This document shows positions 25,539 through 34,148 of a stretch of DNA of 46,299 nt, one piece after another. Position 1 is the first letter of the stretch, and the number at the start of each line of letters is the position of its first letter. The notes beneath the pieces are model-generated. The model was not told where the DNA came from. It did no database searches and saw nothing but the letters and a program-made list of their open reading frames with translations. The stretch covers positions 1 through 46,299 of the forward strand of contig JAUYSD010000389.1 in assembly GCA_030696505.1 (NCBI GenBank), written 5' to 3'. The DNA is from Sulfuritalea sp. GTDB lineage: Bacteria; Pseudomonadota; Gammaproteobacteria; Burkholderiales; Rhodocyclaceae. The position numbers and the translations under genes are program-made.

Positions 25539-26555
25539 ATGCCGCGCAGGCGGCACCGATCGCGGGCGCTGGTGAGCCCGCGTCGGCCAGCCTGGGAGCA
25601 AGGCGCCCGCCTCGTCGCGGGCGTTTTGCTGTTGCTCGCCGGCCTCGGCGGCTGTGCCTCGCTGGTGCCGCAGACCATGGCGCTGCGCGAGGCGTGGCCG
25701 GCGGGTGTCGCGCGCAGCAGCGAAAACACCACGGTACCTTTCTTCCCGCAGCAGGACTACCAGTGCGGTCCCGCCGCACTGGCGACCGTGCTGGTCGCCG
25801 GCGGGGTGGATCTCAGCCCCGACGATCTGGTCAAGAGCGTCTACCTGCCCGCGCGCCAGGGCAGCCTCCAGGTCGAAATGCTGGCCGCACCGCGCCGCTA
25901 CGGCCGGGTCTCCTATCCGCTCGCACCGCGCTTCGACGCCTTGCTGCAGGAGGTCGCGGCCGGCAATCCGGTCGTCGTGCTGCAGGATACCGGAGTCGGG
26001 CCGCTAGTTAATTGGCATTATGCGGTGGTGGTCGGCTTCGACTATCCGGCGGGCGAACTGTATCTGCGCTCCGGCGAGACACGGCGCCTGGCGCTTCCCT
26101 TCACGGTATTCGAGTACACCTGGAAGCGCGGCGGCTATTGGGCGATGGTCGCGCTGCCGCCCGAGCGCATCCCGGTCAGCGCCGACCCAGCCGGCTACCT
26201 GGCGGCAGTCGCGGCCATGGAACGCGTCGCCGCGCCGCAGGCTGCCCTGCTGGCCTATGCGTCAGCCTTGCGGCGCTGGCCGGACAATGCCACCGCCGGC
26301 ATCGGCCTGGCCAACCGGCAATATGCGCAGGGCGCGCTGGCGCAGGCCGAAGCCACCTTGCGCCAGACACTCGCGCTGCATCCGGATGCGGTGCCGGTGC
26401 TGAACAACCTCGCGCAGGTGCTGTCGGACCTCGGGCGCAACGACGAGGCACTGGCGCTGCTCGACCGGGCGCTGCGTGTGGACGCCGGCCCATTTGCCGC
26501 AGCGGTGCGCGAAACCCAGGCGCTGGTCCGGCAGCGCATGGGCAGGAGCAGATAG
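25539..26555 (+). CDS. PA2778-family cysteine peptidase lipoprotein with TPR repeats
   Basis: A 338-residue protein. The lipobox LAGLGGC places the lipid-bearing Cys at residue 39. The start may instead be the in-frame GTG at 25572, giving a shorter signal. The C39-like peptidase domain has the nucleophile in QQDYQCGPAALATVL (C76) and His in LVNWHYAVVVGF (H160). From about residue 225 there are two or three TPR-like repeats (AQAEATLRQTLALHPDAVPVLNNLAQVLSDLGRNDEALALLDRAL). Family knowledge places these pairs at the outer envelope, with unknown substrates. It shares its operon with the 25170 gene and converges on the ALDH operon. Confidence 0.85.
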   Translation: MPRRRHRSRALVSPRRPAWEQGARLVAGVLLLLAGLGGCASLVPQTMALREAWPAGVARSSENTTVPFFPQQDYQCGPAALATVLVAGGVDLSPDDLVKSVYLPARQGSLQVEMLAAPRRYGRVSYPLAPRFDALLQEVAAGNPVVVLQDTGVGPLVNWHYAVVVGFDYPAGELYLRSGETRRLALPFTVFEYTWKRGGYWAMVALPPERIPVSADPAGYLAAVAAMERVAAPQAALLAYASALRRWPDNATAGIGLANRQYAQGALAQAEATLRQTLALHPDAVPVLNNLAQVLSDLGRNDEALALLDRALRVDAGPFAAAVRETQALVRQRMGRSR

Positions 26556-26614
26556 CCCGTCGCCATTCGGAAATTGCGGCGACATGTCGTCGATCTCGCG
26601 CTACAGCTCGCGCT

Positions 26615-28057
26615 TCATGGCTTTGTTGGCGCCGGCCTGAACTGCATGGCCTTGTATTCGAGGAAGTCCTCCAGGCCGTACTTGCCCAGTTCGCGGCCGT
26701 TGCCGGACTGCTTGTAGCCGCCGAAGGGGGCGTAGATGTTGAAGGGGCCTCCGTTGATTTCGACCTGGCCGGTGCGCAGGCGGCGCGCGACTTTTTCCGC
26801 GTGCTCGTCGCTGCCCGACCAAACGCCGCCGGCGAGGCCATAGACGCTGCCGTTGGCGATGCGTACGGCATCGTCTTCATCCGTATAGCCGATGATGGAC
26901 AGCACCGGGCCGAAGATTTCTTCGCGGGCGATCGTGGCGTCCGCCCTGACCTGGCCGAAGATGGTCGGTGCGACGTAGTAGCCAGCGGGGTTCACGCCGG
27001 CCGGCAGTGCCGCGCCGCCGCAGAGCAACTCGCAGCCTTCGGCGATGCCCTTGGCGATGTAGTCGCGCACGCGGTCCTGCTGCATTTTCGAGGCCAGCGG
27101 CCCCAGCGTGATGCCCTCGGCCATCGGGTCGCCGACGCGGTAGGCCTGGGCGGCTTCCACCGCGAGCTGCGCGGCTTCGGCGTAGCGCGCGGCGGGCACC
27201 AGCATGCGCGTGTGCGCGGTGCAGGTCTGGCCCGAGTTGAGATAGCAGTTGCCGACCACGCCCTTGACCGCCACCTTGAAGTCGGCGTCGTCGAGGATGA
27301 TCGCGGCCGACTTGCCGCCGAGTTCCAGCGCGACGCGCTTGACCGTGGCCGAGGCGAGCTCCGCGACGCGGGTGCCGGCGCGGGTCGAGCCGGTGAAGGA
27401 GACCATGTCGACCTCGGGGTGGGTCACCAGCGCCTCGCCGATCGCCGGGCCGTAGCCGGTGACCAGGTTGAAGACGCCGGCCGGCACGCCCGCGGCGTGG
27501 ATGATCTCGGCCAGCAGGAAGGCGTTGAGCGGCGCGACTTCGGAGGGCTTCAGCACCACGGTGCAGCCGGCGGCCAAGGCAGCGGCGACCTTGGCCGCGA
27601 TCTGGTGCAGCGGGTAGTTCCAGGGCGTGATGGCGACCACCACGCCGACCGCCTCGCGCACCACCTTGGAATTGCCAACACGCTCCTCGAAGGGAAAATC
27701 GGCCAGCATTTTCGAATACATACCGAAGCTGGCGGCGGGCGAGCCGACCTGGATGCGCTGCGAGAGCTTGTAGGGCATGCCCATTTCCAGCGTGATGGTC
27801 CGGGCGATTTCATCCGTGCGCGCCTTGATGCCTTCCTGGATCTTCTTCAGATACGCGGCGCGTTCGGCCGGCGACGTGACGCTCCAGGCCTCGAAGGCAC
27901 GGCGCGCGGCGAGGACCGCGCGCTCGGCGTCGGCCGCGTCGCCCTGCGGCACGGTCGCCAGCAGGGCGCCGTCGGTGGGGGAAAAGACCTCGATGCTGCC
28001 CTGGCCGGCCGGGGCAAGCCACTGGCCGTCGATGTAAAACTGGGTGCGCTGTTCCAT
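26615..28057 (-). CDS. NAD(P)-dependent aldehyde dehydrogenase
   Basis: A 480-residue soluble aldehyde dehydrogenase. Nucleotide-binding and active-site motifs are intact: [10 protein letters not shown] near residue 143, [10 protein letters not shown], general base Glu in LELGGKSA (E245) and catalytic Cys in [12 protein letters not shown] (C279), with [13 protein letters not shown] later. It oxidises an aldehyde to the acid. The length equals that of the family. It is the last gene of the TetR-SDR-quinone oxidoreductase-ALDH transcript (15-base gap to the previous gene), suggesting oxidation of an alcohol or ketone product. The specific substrate is unknown. Confidence 0.94.
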   Translation of the reverse strand: MEQRTQFYIDGQWLAPAGQGSIEVFSPTDGALLATVPQGDAADAERAVLAARRAFEAWSVTSPAERAAYLKKIQEGIKARTDEIARTITLEMGMPYKLSQRIQVGSPAASFGMYSKMLADFPFEERVGNSKVVREAVGVVVAITPWNYPLHQIAAKVAAALAAGCTVVLKPSEVAPLNAFLLAEIIHAAGVPAGVFNLVTGYGPAIGEALVTHPEVDMVSFTGSTRAGTRVAELASATVKRVALELGGKSAAIILDDADFKVAVKGVVGNCYLNSGQTCTAHTRMLVPAARYAEAAQLAVEAAQAYRVGDPMAEGITLGPLASKMQQDRVRDYIAKGIAEGCELLCGGAALPAGVNPAGYYVAPTIFGQVRADATIAREEIFGPVLSIIGYTDEDDAVRIANGSVYGLAGGVWSGSDEHAEKVARRLRTGQVEINGGPFNIYAPFGGYKQSGNGRELGKYGLEDFLEYKAMQFRPAPTKP

Positions 28058-28072
28058 GTTGTTCCTTGATGT

Positions 28073-29053
28073 TCAGTTTTTCGGGATGACGACTATCTTG
28101 CCCTTGACCTGGCGGTTGGCGATTCTTGCAATCGCATCCTTCGCGTTGGCAAGCGGGAAACTTTCGCTGACCACGGGACGGATCACGCCGGCGGCGAACC
28201 AGTCATTGAGCTGCTGCAGGTTGGCCAGATGGCCGGCCGGATCGTGCTTGGTCGAATCGCCCCAATACACGCCGATCAGCGAACGCTCCTTGAGCAGCGC
28301 CAGATTCAGCGGAATCTTCGGTATCTCGCCGGCGGCGAAGCCGATGATCAGGAGCCGCCCGCGCCAGGCCAGAGCGCGCACCGCGGGCTCGGTGTAGGGG
28401 CCGCCGACCGGATCGTAGACCACGTCGGCGCCTTTGCCGCCCGTGAGTTCGTTGATGCGGTCCTTGAGATTTTCGGTGCTGTAATTCACCGTCTCGTCAG
28501 CGCCAACTTTCCTGCACAGCGCCAGCTTGTCGTCGGAGGACGCGGCGGCGATCACGCGCGCGCCCATGGCCTTGCCGATCTCGATCGCCGAGATGCCGAC
28601 GCCGCCGGCGGCGCCGAGCACCACCAGGGTCTCAGTGGGTTTTAGGTGGCCGCAATCCTTCAGCGCGTGCAGCGAGGTGCAGTAGGTCAGCACCAGCGCC
28701 GCGCCGGCCGCGAAATCCATGCCGGCCGGCAGGGGCATCACGCGATGCGCTTCGGCCAGGCATTCCTCGGCGAAGCCGCCGGTGCTGGTCAGCGCGATGA
28801 CGCGGTCGCCGGCCTTGAAATGCTTGACCTCGGCGCCGACCGCCTTGACGATGCCAGCGATCTCGGCGCCAGGCGTGAAGGGCAGCGGCGGCTTGACCTG
28901 ATAAAGGCCCTGCACCATCAGCGCATCGGGGAAGTTGACGGCCGCGGCCCTGACTTCGATCAATAGCTGTTTGGGGCCGGGCAGGGGGGAGGGGATGTCC
29001 TTGACGACGAGGGTGTCGATCGGACCGTAGGCTTCGCAGACGAGTGCTTTCAT
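28073..29053 (-). CDS. NADPH:quinone oxidoreductase family, zinc-independent medium-chain dehydrogenase
   Basis: A 326-residue protein starting MKALVCEAYGPIDTLVV, a typical Qor start. The Rossmann glycine motif is LVVLGAAGGVGISAIEIGKAMGA near residue 145. The segment CRKVGADETVNY and GGKGADVVYDPVGG follow in the expected order. The usual zinc-binding cysteines are missing, which fits the quinone oxidoreductase or enoyl reductase branch. The reaction is NADPH-dependent reduction of a quinone or activated double bond. It lies between the SDR and the ALDH in one apparent operon. Bases 28491-28512 within this gene resemble the dispersed repeat, but the residues they encode are normal for the family. 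Confidence 0.93.
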   Translation of the reverse strand: MKALVCEAYGPIDTLVVKDIPSPLPGPKQLLIEVRAAAVNFPDALMVQGLYQVKPPLPFTPGAEIAGIVKAVGAEVKHFKAGDRVIALTSTGGFAEECLAEAHRVMPLPAGMDFAAGAALVLTYCTSLHALKDCGHLKPTETLVVLGAAGGVGISAIEIGKAMGARVIAAASSDDKLALCRKVGADETVNYSTENLKDRINELTGGKGADVVYDPVGGPYTEPAVRALAWRGRLLIIGFAAGEIPKIPLNLALLKERSLIGVYWGDSTKHDPAGHLANLQQLNDWFAAGVIRPVVSESFPLANAKDAIARIANRQVKGKIVVIPKN

Positions 29054-29080
29054 TGGGGGTGTCCTTTTGTATTTTTTAGT

Positions 29081-29920
29081 TCAGCCCAGCGGCGTCGGAT
29101 TGCGCAATTGCATGATGTCGTCCATGCGCAGCTGGATGGCATGGTTGATCTTGCGGTGGGGAATCACGTAGAAGCGCCCCTCGCCTACCGCGTCGAACAC
29201 CGCGGCGGCCATGTCGGCGGCGGTCAGGCGTCCGGACTTGACCGCCTGTCCCATGCGTTCTTCATAGGCGGCGGAAAGGCCGGCGGCGGGCGTCGCGCTG
29301 CCGAAGCGGTCGGGCCGGTTGCGCGCCGACTGGTGGATCGCTGTCGGCACCCAGGCCGGGCACAGCACCGAGACGCCGACTTTGGCCTGCGCCGCGGCAA
29401 GTTCGCCGTAGAGGGTTTCGGACAGAGTCACGACGCCGTGCTTGCTGACGTTGTAGGCCGCCATGCCGGGCGTGGACAGTAGTCCGGCGACCGAGGCGGT
29501 GTTCACGATGTGGCCTGCGTCGCCCTGCTCCAGCATCTTCGGCAGGAAGTGGTGAATGCCGTGGATCACGCTCCACAGATTGACGCCGAGCACCCATTCC
29601 CAGTCGGCCGTCGAGTGTTCCCAGGTGACGCGCGTGAGGCCGACGCCGGCATTGTTGCACAGCAGATGCACGCCGCCGAAGCGGGCGAAGGCGGCGGCGG
29701 CCAGCGCGGCGACTTCGTCTTCGCGGCTGACGTCGGTCTTCTGCAGCAGCAGGCGTTCGGCCGGCAGGCCCAGCGTCGCCGCCGCGGCTTCCAGCTTGCC
29801 GTGCTCGATGTCGGCCAGCACCAGGTTCATGCCCTCGGCGGCGGCGCGGCGCGCCAGTTCGAGGCCGATGCCGCTGGCGGCGCCGGTGATGACCGCGCTG
29901 CGGTCGCGAAACTGTTTCAT
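29081..29920 (-). CDS. Short-chain dehydrogenase/reductase
   Basis: A 279-residue classical SDR. The cofactor loop is TGAASGIG near residue 12. NNAGVGL near residue 90 and the catalytic Ser, Tyr and Lys (NTASVAG and YNVSKHG, near residues 143-163) are all present. The start at 29920 overlaps the TetR stop (ATGA), so it is co-translated. The C-terminus is longer than the core fold, ending RMDDIMQLRNPTPLG, and may form an extra helix. It likely interconverts an alcohol and a ketone or aldehyde with NAD(P). With the neighbouring Qor and ALDH, it suggests a degradation or modification route for a hydrophobic compound. Confidence 0.93.
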   Translation of the reverse strand: MKQFRDRSAVITGAASGIGLELARRAAAEGMNLVLADIEHGKLEAAAATLGLPAERLLLQKTDVSREDEVAALAAAAFARFGGVHLLCNNAGVGLTRVTWEHSTADWEWVLGVNLWSVIHGIHHFLPKMLEQGDAGHIVNTASVAGLLSTPGMAAYNVSKHGVVTLSETLYGELAAAQAKVGVSVLCPAWVPTAIHQSARNRPDRFGSATPAAGLSAAYEERMGQAVKSGRLTAADMAAAVFDAVGEGRFYVIPHRKINHAIQLRMDDIMQLRNPTPLG

Positions 29921-30609
29921 TTGAGACTCCTCCGTGGGGGTGGGTTTTTGCGTGTTGCGGTGGCGCGGGCCGGCGGCGGGCGCAGGCCGATCATCTTGCA
30001 CAGCGTGGCGGTCAGGCGGCTGACCAGTTCCTCGGGCGTCAGGCGGCCTTCGGGGCGGTACCAGGTGTACATGAAACCGACGGCGCCGCCCATGGCCATT
30101 GCCGTGACCGTGGTGTCCTCGAAGGCGAGCTTGCCCTGGCGCCGGCCTTCCTCCATCAGGGCGCCGAGGTCGGCGTAGAAGTCATTGGCCAGCGTGCGAA
30201 GTTCGTCGCGGAATTCCGGACGCAGCGAGGCCGTGACGCGAAAGGCCAGGGCGCTGGCGCGAAAATGCGTGACGCAGGCCGCAACCCAGCGCTGCAGGCC
30301 CTCGGCCAGCTTGAGGTGGGCCGGCCGCACATCGTCGGCGGGAAACTTCATGGTCGACAGGCAGGCGACCGAGGCGCGCCAGGCCAGGGTCTCGACGATC
30401 TCGTGCTTGTCGTGAAAGTAGTAATAGACGAAGGGCTTGGTGACGCCGAGTTCGGCGCAGATCATGTCCATCGTGGTGCCGGCGAAACCGTTGCGGTAGA
30501 ACAGGTCTTCGGCCGCGGCCAGGATGCGTTCGCGCTTGTCGAGGCAGGCTTCGCCGGGCCTGGGGATGACGGCTGCGGAGGTTCGAGCGGCACTGCGCGT
30601 GGCGGGCAT
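29917..30609 (-). CDS. TetR/AcrR-family transcriptional regulator
   Basis: A 230-residue regulator. The TetR helix-turn-helix lies about residues 25-75: RERILAAAEDLFYRNGFAGTTMDMICAELGVTKPFVYYYFHDKHEIV. The ligand domain follows, ending in a proline/arginine-rich tail. The start at 30609 was chosen because upstream codons enter the operator region. It precedes and overlaps the SDR gene, and an inverted repeat (30650-30686) lies just before its start. I infer autoregulation and control of the SDR-Qor-ALDH operon, perhaps also of the divergent lipid genes starting at 30778. The inducer is unknown. Confidence 0.9.
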   Translation of the reverse strand: MPATRSAARTSAAVIPRPGEACLDKRERILAAAEDLFYRNGFAGTTMDMICAELGVTKPFVYYYFHDKHEIVETLAWRASVACLSTMKFPADDVRPAHLKLAEGLQRWVAACVTHFRASALAFRVTASLRPEFRDELRTLANDFYADLGALMEEGRRQGKLAFEDTTVTAMAMGGAVGFMYTWYRPEGRLTPEELVSRLTATLCKMIGLRPPPARATATRKNPPPRRSLK

Positions 30610-30649
30610 GGGCGGATGGCGGCAGCAGGGAAGGGGGAGGAAGCGGATT

Positions 30650-30686
30650 ATACTGGGCGGTACAAAATAATTATACCGCTGGGTAT
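30650..30686. promoter_or_regulatory. Inverted-repeat operator between the TetR operon and the hydrolase gene
   Basis: ATACTGGGCGGTA (30650-30662) and TACCGCTGGGTAT (30674-30686) match as reverse complements at 10 of 13 positions across an AT-rich 11-base spacer. The position, 41 bases upstream of the TetR start and 92 bases before the divergent gene, is typical of a TetR-family operator. Confidence 0.55.
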
Positions 30687-30777
30687 GAAATTGTTGCGTG
30701 CCGGCCCAGGAGGGTGCGGGGCTGGCAAAATCGCTCGCGCACGGCTTGCCGTGACCGCCACCTCGCCGGAGCCGTAA

Positions 30778-31623
30778 ATGCCTTTTCGTCGTTCCGTAGT
30801 TCGCCATGCCCACGTCGGAAAGCCGCGTGCGCTGAATTCACTGCTGGAGCCGCGCGCCCTGCTTGAAATTGCGCTGCTGCCGGCGTCCTTGCCGCTGCTG
30901 CTGCAGGCCCCGCGCGGCGACGGCCATCCGGTGCTGCTGCTGCCCGGCTTCCTCGCCGATGAAAATTCGTTGATCGCCCTCAGGCTGTTTCTCCAGCGCA
31001 AGGGTTACGCGGTGCACACCTGGGGCCTCGGGCGCAACCTGGGTTTTCGCAGCAAGCACGCCAGCGCGCTGCCGCAGAAAATCCGCTACCTGCACCACGT
31101 CACCGGGCGCAAGGTGAGCCTGGTGGGCTGGAGCCTCGGTGGCGTGTTCTCGCTCTACGGCGCCGAAAGCACGCTCGACTGCGTGCGCTCAATCATCACC
31201 CTGGGCAGCCCGGTCAGCGTCGATGCCGCCGGCAGCCAGTCGCCGACCGCGGTCAAGGCGCTCTACCGGCTGGTCTCGCATCGCCTCGGGGCGGCCGCGC
31301 ACGTCATGCAGCCGCGCGCCAAGACGCTGCGCGAGCAGCGCCGGCTGGCCATCCCCACCAGTTGCCTGTATTCCCTGGGCGATGGCGTGGTGCCGCCGCA
31401 GGAAGCCACCATCGACGGCGACCCGGCCCTGCACGAGAACATCCGGGTGCCGGGCAGCCATCTCGGCCTGGGCTTCAACGGCATCGTGCTGGCCGTCGTC
31501 GCCGACCGCCTGGCGCAGCCGGAAGGCGCCTGGCAGCCGTTCCGGCCGCAGGGCCTGCTCGGCCGCGTCTGGCGCATGAGCACCGGTTCGGCGCATGATG
31601 GCGCCGGACCCGAGGCGATTTAG
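30778..31623 (+). CDS. Alpha/beta hydrolase, lipase/esterase-like
   Basis: A 281-residue alpha/beta-hydrolase-fold protein. HPVLLLPGFLADENSL near residue 51 is the oxyanion region. The nucleophile elbow GWSLGG puts the Ser at residue 119. A later Asp lies in SLGDGVVPP and a His in VPGSHLGLG, completing the triad. It starts with a basic stretch and has no clear signal peptide. It sits 11 bases upstream of the WS/DGAT gene on the same strand, pointing to a role in neutral lipid or ester metabolism. The exact substrate is unknown. Confidence 0.85.
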   Translation: MPFRRSVVRHAHVGKPRALNSLLEPRALLEIALLPASLPLLLQAPRGDGHPVLLLPGFLADENSLIALRLFLQRKGYAVHTWGLGRNLGFRSKHASALPQKIRYLHHVTGRKVSLVGWSLGGVFSLYGAESTLDCVRSIITLGSPVSVDAAGSQSPTAVKALYRLVSHRLGAAAHVMQPRAKTLREQRRLAIPTSCLYSLGDGVVPPQEATIDGDPALHENIRVPGSHLGLGFNGIVLAVVADRLAQPEGAWQPFRPQGLLGRVWRMSTGSAHDGAGPEAI

Positions 31624-31634
31624 GAAGGAAGCAC

Positions 31635-33158
31635 ATGCGACAACTCAGCGAGCACGATGCCGCGTACATTTATTCGGACAGCGCCCACGCCAACTCGAAC
31701 GTCACACTGCTGCACATCTACGACCAGTCCACCGCGCCGGGCGGCATGGTGCGCTTCAAGCAGATCCTGGCGCATGTCGAAAGCCGGCTCGACCGCCTGC
31801 CGGTGTTCCGCCAGAAGATCCTGCGCGTGCCGCTCGATCTCGACTATCCGTACTGGATCGAGGACGAGAGTTTCGACATCGAATACCACGTGCGCCACAT
31901 CGCCCTGCCCAAACCCGGCGACTGGCGCCAGTTCTGCATCCAGGCCTCGCGCATCCACGCCCGTCCGCTCGATCTGCAGCGCCCGCTGTGGGAAATGTAT
32001 GTGATCGAGGGCCTCGACAGCTTTCTCGATCTGCCGGTGGGCAGCTTTGCGGTACTGCTGAAGATCCACCATGCCGCGATCGACGTCACCCAGGGCAATG
32101 CGATCATCACCGTGCTGCATGACCTCGCACCCGATGCGCCGCCGTCCGCGCCGCCCGTGCCCTGGTTTCCCGAATCGGCGCCGGGCACGCTGGGCTTGCT
32201 GGCGCGCGCCGGGTTCAACGTCGCCACCTTTCCGCTGCGCATGGCGCAGCCGCTGGCACGCAGCTGGACCACGCTGAAATCGGCCGCGAGCACCCTGGTC
32301 GGCGAGTTCCTCGGCCGGCCGCAGGAGTTTCCCGTGACGCGCTTCAACAGCGTGGTGTCGCCGCACCGCGTGTTCGACACGCGCCGCTTTGCGCTGCGGG
32401 ATTTCAAGGCGATTCGCGAGCTGGCGCCCGGCGCCACGGTCAATGACGTGGTGCTGGCGGTGTGCGCCGGCGGCCTGCGGCGCTATCTCGACCTGCAGGG
32501 CGAACTGCCGGAAGAGAGCCTGGTCGCGGCGGCGCCGATCGCCGTGCGCAGCTCCGGCGAGCCGGACGCGCCGGCCAGCTTCGCCTGGGTGCGCCTGGGG
32601 CTGGCCACCGACATCGTCGATCCGGCCGCGCGCCTGGCGGCGATCCAGGCCACCAGCTCGTCCTCGGAACTCATGACGCGGGCCGTCAGCGCGCGCGAAC
32701 TGATCGAGCTCGCCGAACAGGCGCCGTCGGCCGCCATCGCCGCCACCAGCAAGATGCTGCGCTCCGCCTCGGCCCTGCTCGGCGACTGGGCGCCGCTGGC
32801 CAACTGCGCCATCGCCAACGTGCCCGGCCCGCAAATGCCCTTGTTCCTGCAGGGCGCGCGCCTGACCTACGTCTCGGCCATCATGCCGATTTCCGACGGC
32901 ATGGGCCTGGTGTTCTCGGTCACCAGCTACAGCGAGACGATCGTGATTTCCTTCACCGCCTGCTACGAGCAACTGCCCGATCCCGAGCTGCTGGCGCGGT
33001 GCCTGCGCGACAGCTTCAAGGAATATCTTGCGCTGCTGCGGCCCGCCGCGCGCCGCAAGCCGCGTGCGACCGCGCCCAAGGCGTCGCGACGCAAGCCCGG
33101 CGCCGCTGTACCGCCGACGCGGCGGCGCAGAGTTGGCGCTGGCGCGACGGCGAGCTGA
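31635..33158 (+). CDS. Wax ester synthase / diacylglycerol acyltransferase (WS/DGAT) family
   Basis: A 507-residue acyltransferase that joins an acyl-CoA to an alcohol or diacylglycerol to make storage wax ester or triacylglycerol. The start AALRQLSEHDAAYIY-like (MRQLSEHDAAYIYSDS) matches the family. The catalytic motif is HHAAIDV at 145-151: both His and the Asp are intact, but the usual final Gly is Val. The PLWEMYVIEGL block and the late NVPGPQMPLFLQGARL are also present. The last 45 residues are a Lys/Arg/Pro/Ala-rich tail ending in a translated dispersed-repeat copy. It is flanked by two alpha/beta hydrolase genes and an MFS transporter, consistent with a neutral-lipid locus. Confidence 0.9.
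   Translation: MRQLSEHDAAYIYSDSAHANSNVTLLHIYDQSTAPGGMVRFKQILAHVESRLDRLPVFRQKILRVPLDLDYPYWIEDESFDIEYHVRHIALPKPGDWRQFCIQASRIHARPLDLQRPLWEMYVIEGLDSFLDLPVGSFAVLLKIHHAAIDVTQGNAIITVLHDLAPDAPPSAPPVPWFPESAPGTLGLLARAGFNVATFPLRMAQPLARSWTTLKSAASTLVGEFLGRPQEFPVTRFNSVVSPHRVFDTRRFALRDFKAIRELAPGATVNDVVLAVCAGGLRRYLDLQGELPEESLVAAAPIAVRSSGEPDAPASFAWVRLGLATDIVDPAARLAAIQATSSSSELMTRAVSARELIELAEQAPSAAIAATSKMLRSASALLGDWAPLANCAIANVPGPQMPLFLQGARLTYVSAIMPISDGMGLVFSVTSYSETIVISFTACYEQLPDPELLARCLRDSFKEYLALLRPAARRKPRATAPKASRRKPGAAVPPTRRRRVGAGATAS
33128..33150 (+). repeat. Dispersed repeat copy 5, at the end of the WS/DGAT gene
   Basis: Reads CAGAGTTGGCGCTGGCGCGA followed by CGG, translated as Arg-Val-Gly-Ala-Gly-Ala-Thr-Ala-Ser before the stop at 33156-33158. 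It supplies the last codons of the gene, 12 to 42 bases before the next start at 33170. Confidence 0.75.
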
Positions 33159-33169
33159 GCGGCGACATC

Positions 33170-34057
33170 ATGCACATCGAATACGAGTCGCTGGGCGATG
33201 CGACGCATCCCGCCGTCGTCCTCATCATGGGTCTCGGCATGCAGCTGACGGCCTGGCCCGACAGCTTTTGCCGGACGCTGGTGGCGCGCGGCTACCGCGT
33301 GATCCGCTTCGACAACCGCGATTGCGGCCTCTCCGGTCGTGCGCCGGGGAAGAAGCGCGCCAACCTGCTGCTGGCGATGGCTGCCTCGGCGTTGGGCCTG
33401 CCGGTGCGCACCCCCTACACGCTGGAGGACATGGCCGGCGACACGATCGGGCTGATGGATCGGCTCGGCATAGACCGCGCGCATATCGTCGGCGCCTCGA
33501 TGGGCGGCATGATCGCCCAGGTGCTGGCGGCGAAGCATCCGCAGCGCGTGCTGAGCCTGACTTCCATCATGTCCACCTCGGGCAACCGCAAGGTCTCGAA
33601 GCCGACCAAGCCGGCGCGCAAGGTGCTGCTGGCAAGGCCCGCCGATCCGAAGAATCCCGACTCGGTGATCGAGCACCTGGTCGAGATGTTCGGTGTGATC
33701 GGCAGCCCCGGCTATCCCTCGACGCGCGAAGAACTGCGCAGCCGCATCGGCCGCAGCGTGCGCCGTGCCTACGATCCGGCAGGAGTTGCGCGTCAGCTGC
33801 TGGCTGTCATCGCCTCGGGCGACCGGCGCAAGCTGCTGCACACCATCGCCGCGCCGACGCTGGTGATTCACGGCGCCGCCGACCCGCTGGTGCCGCCGGC
33901 GGCCGGCCGCGACACGGCGCAGAACATTCCCGGTGCGGCGCTGCTGGTGATCGACGGCATGGGCCACGATTTTCCCGAAGCCTTGATGCTGCGCCTGGCC
34001 ACGGCCATCGCCGATCATTGCGAGCGGAATGGCGCCCTGCAGCAGGCGGCCGCCTGA
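33170..34057 (+). CDS. Alpha/beta hydrolase (epoxide hydrolase/dehalogenase-like fold)
   Basis: A 295-residue soluble hydrolase beginning MHIEYESLGDATHPAVVLIMGLGMQLTAWPDSF. The oxyanion region is IMGLG near residue 20. DNRDCGLS is conserved in this group. The nucleophile elbow GASMGG is at 108-113 with the Ser at 110. Triad Asp and His are in HGAADPLVPP and GMGHDFP. There is no signal peptide. The start was chosen as the ATG closest to the WS/DGAT end. It follows WS/DGAT by 11 bases and precedes the MFS transporter. Substrate unknown. Confidence 0.88.
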   Translation: MHIEYESLGDATHPAVVLIMGLGMQLTAWPDSFCRTLVARGYRVIRFDNRDCGLSGRAPGKKRANLLLAMAASALGLPVRTPYTLEDMAGDTIGLMDRLGIDRAHIVGASMGGMIAQVLAAKHPQRVLSLTSIMSTSGNRKVSKPTKPARKVLLARPADPKNPDSVIEHLVEMFGVIGSPGYPSTREELRSRIGRSVRRAYDPAGVARQLLAVIASGDRRKLLHTIAAPTLVIHGAADPLVPPAAGRDTAQNIPGAALLVIDGMGHDFPEALMLRLATAIADHCERNGALQQAAA

Positions 34058-34089
34058 GGGCAGCTTCGGTTATTCTGGACGCACTGTAG

Positions 34090-34127
34090 GGCCGGCTTCA
34101 GCCGGCCATGGCGGACTGAAGTCCGCC
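34090..34127. repeat. Double-hairpin REP-like element before the MFS gene
   Basis: GGCCGGC-TTCA-GCCGGCC (34090-34107) and GGCGGAC-TGAA-GTCCGCC (34110-34127) are two perfect 7-base hairpins side by side with related loops. The element occupies the 91-base gap between the hydrolase and MFS genes. It could stabilise the upstream mRNA or act as a gyrase/IHF-type site, as for REP elements (family knowledge). Confidence 0.8.
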
Positions 34128-34148
34128 CCACGTTGCAGGGGATAGCTC

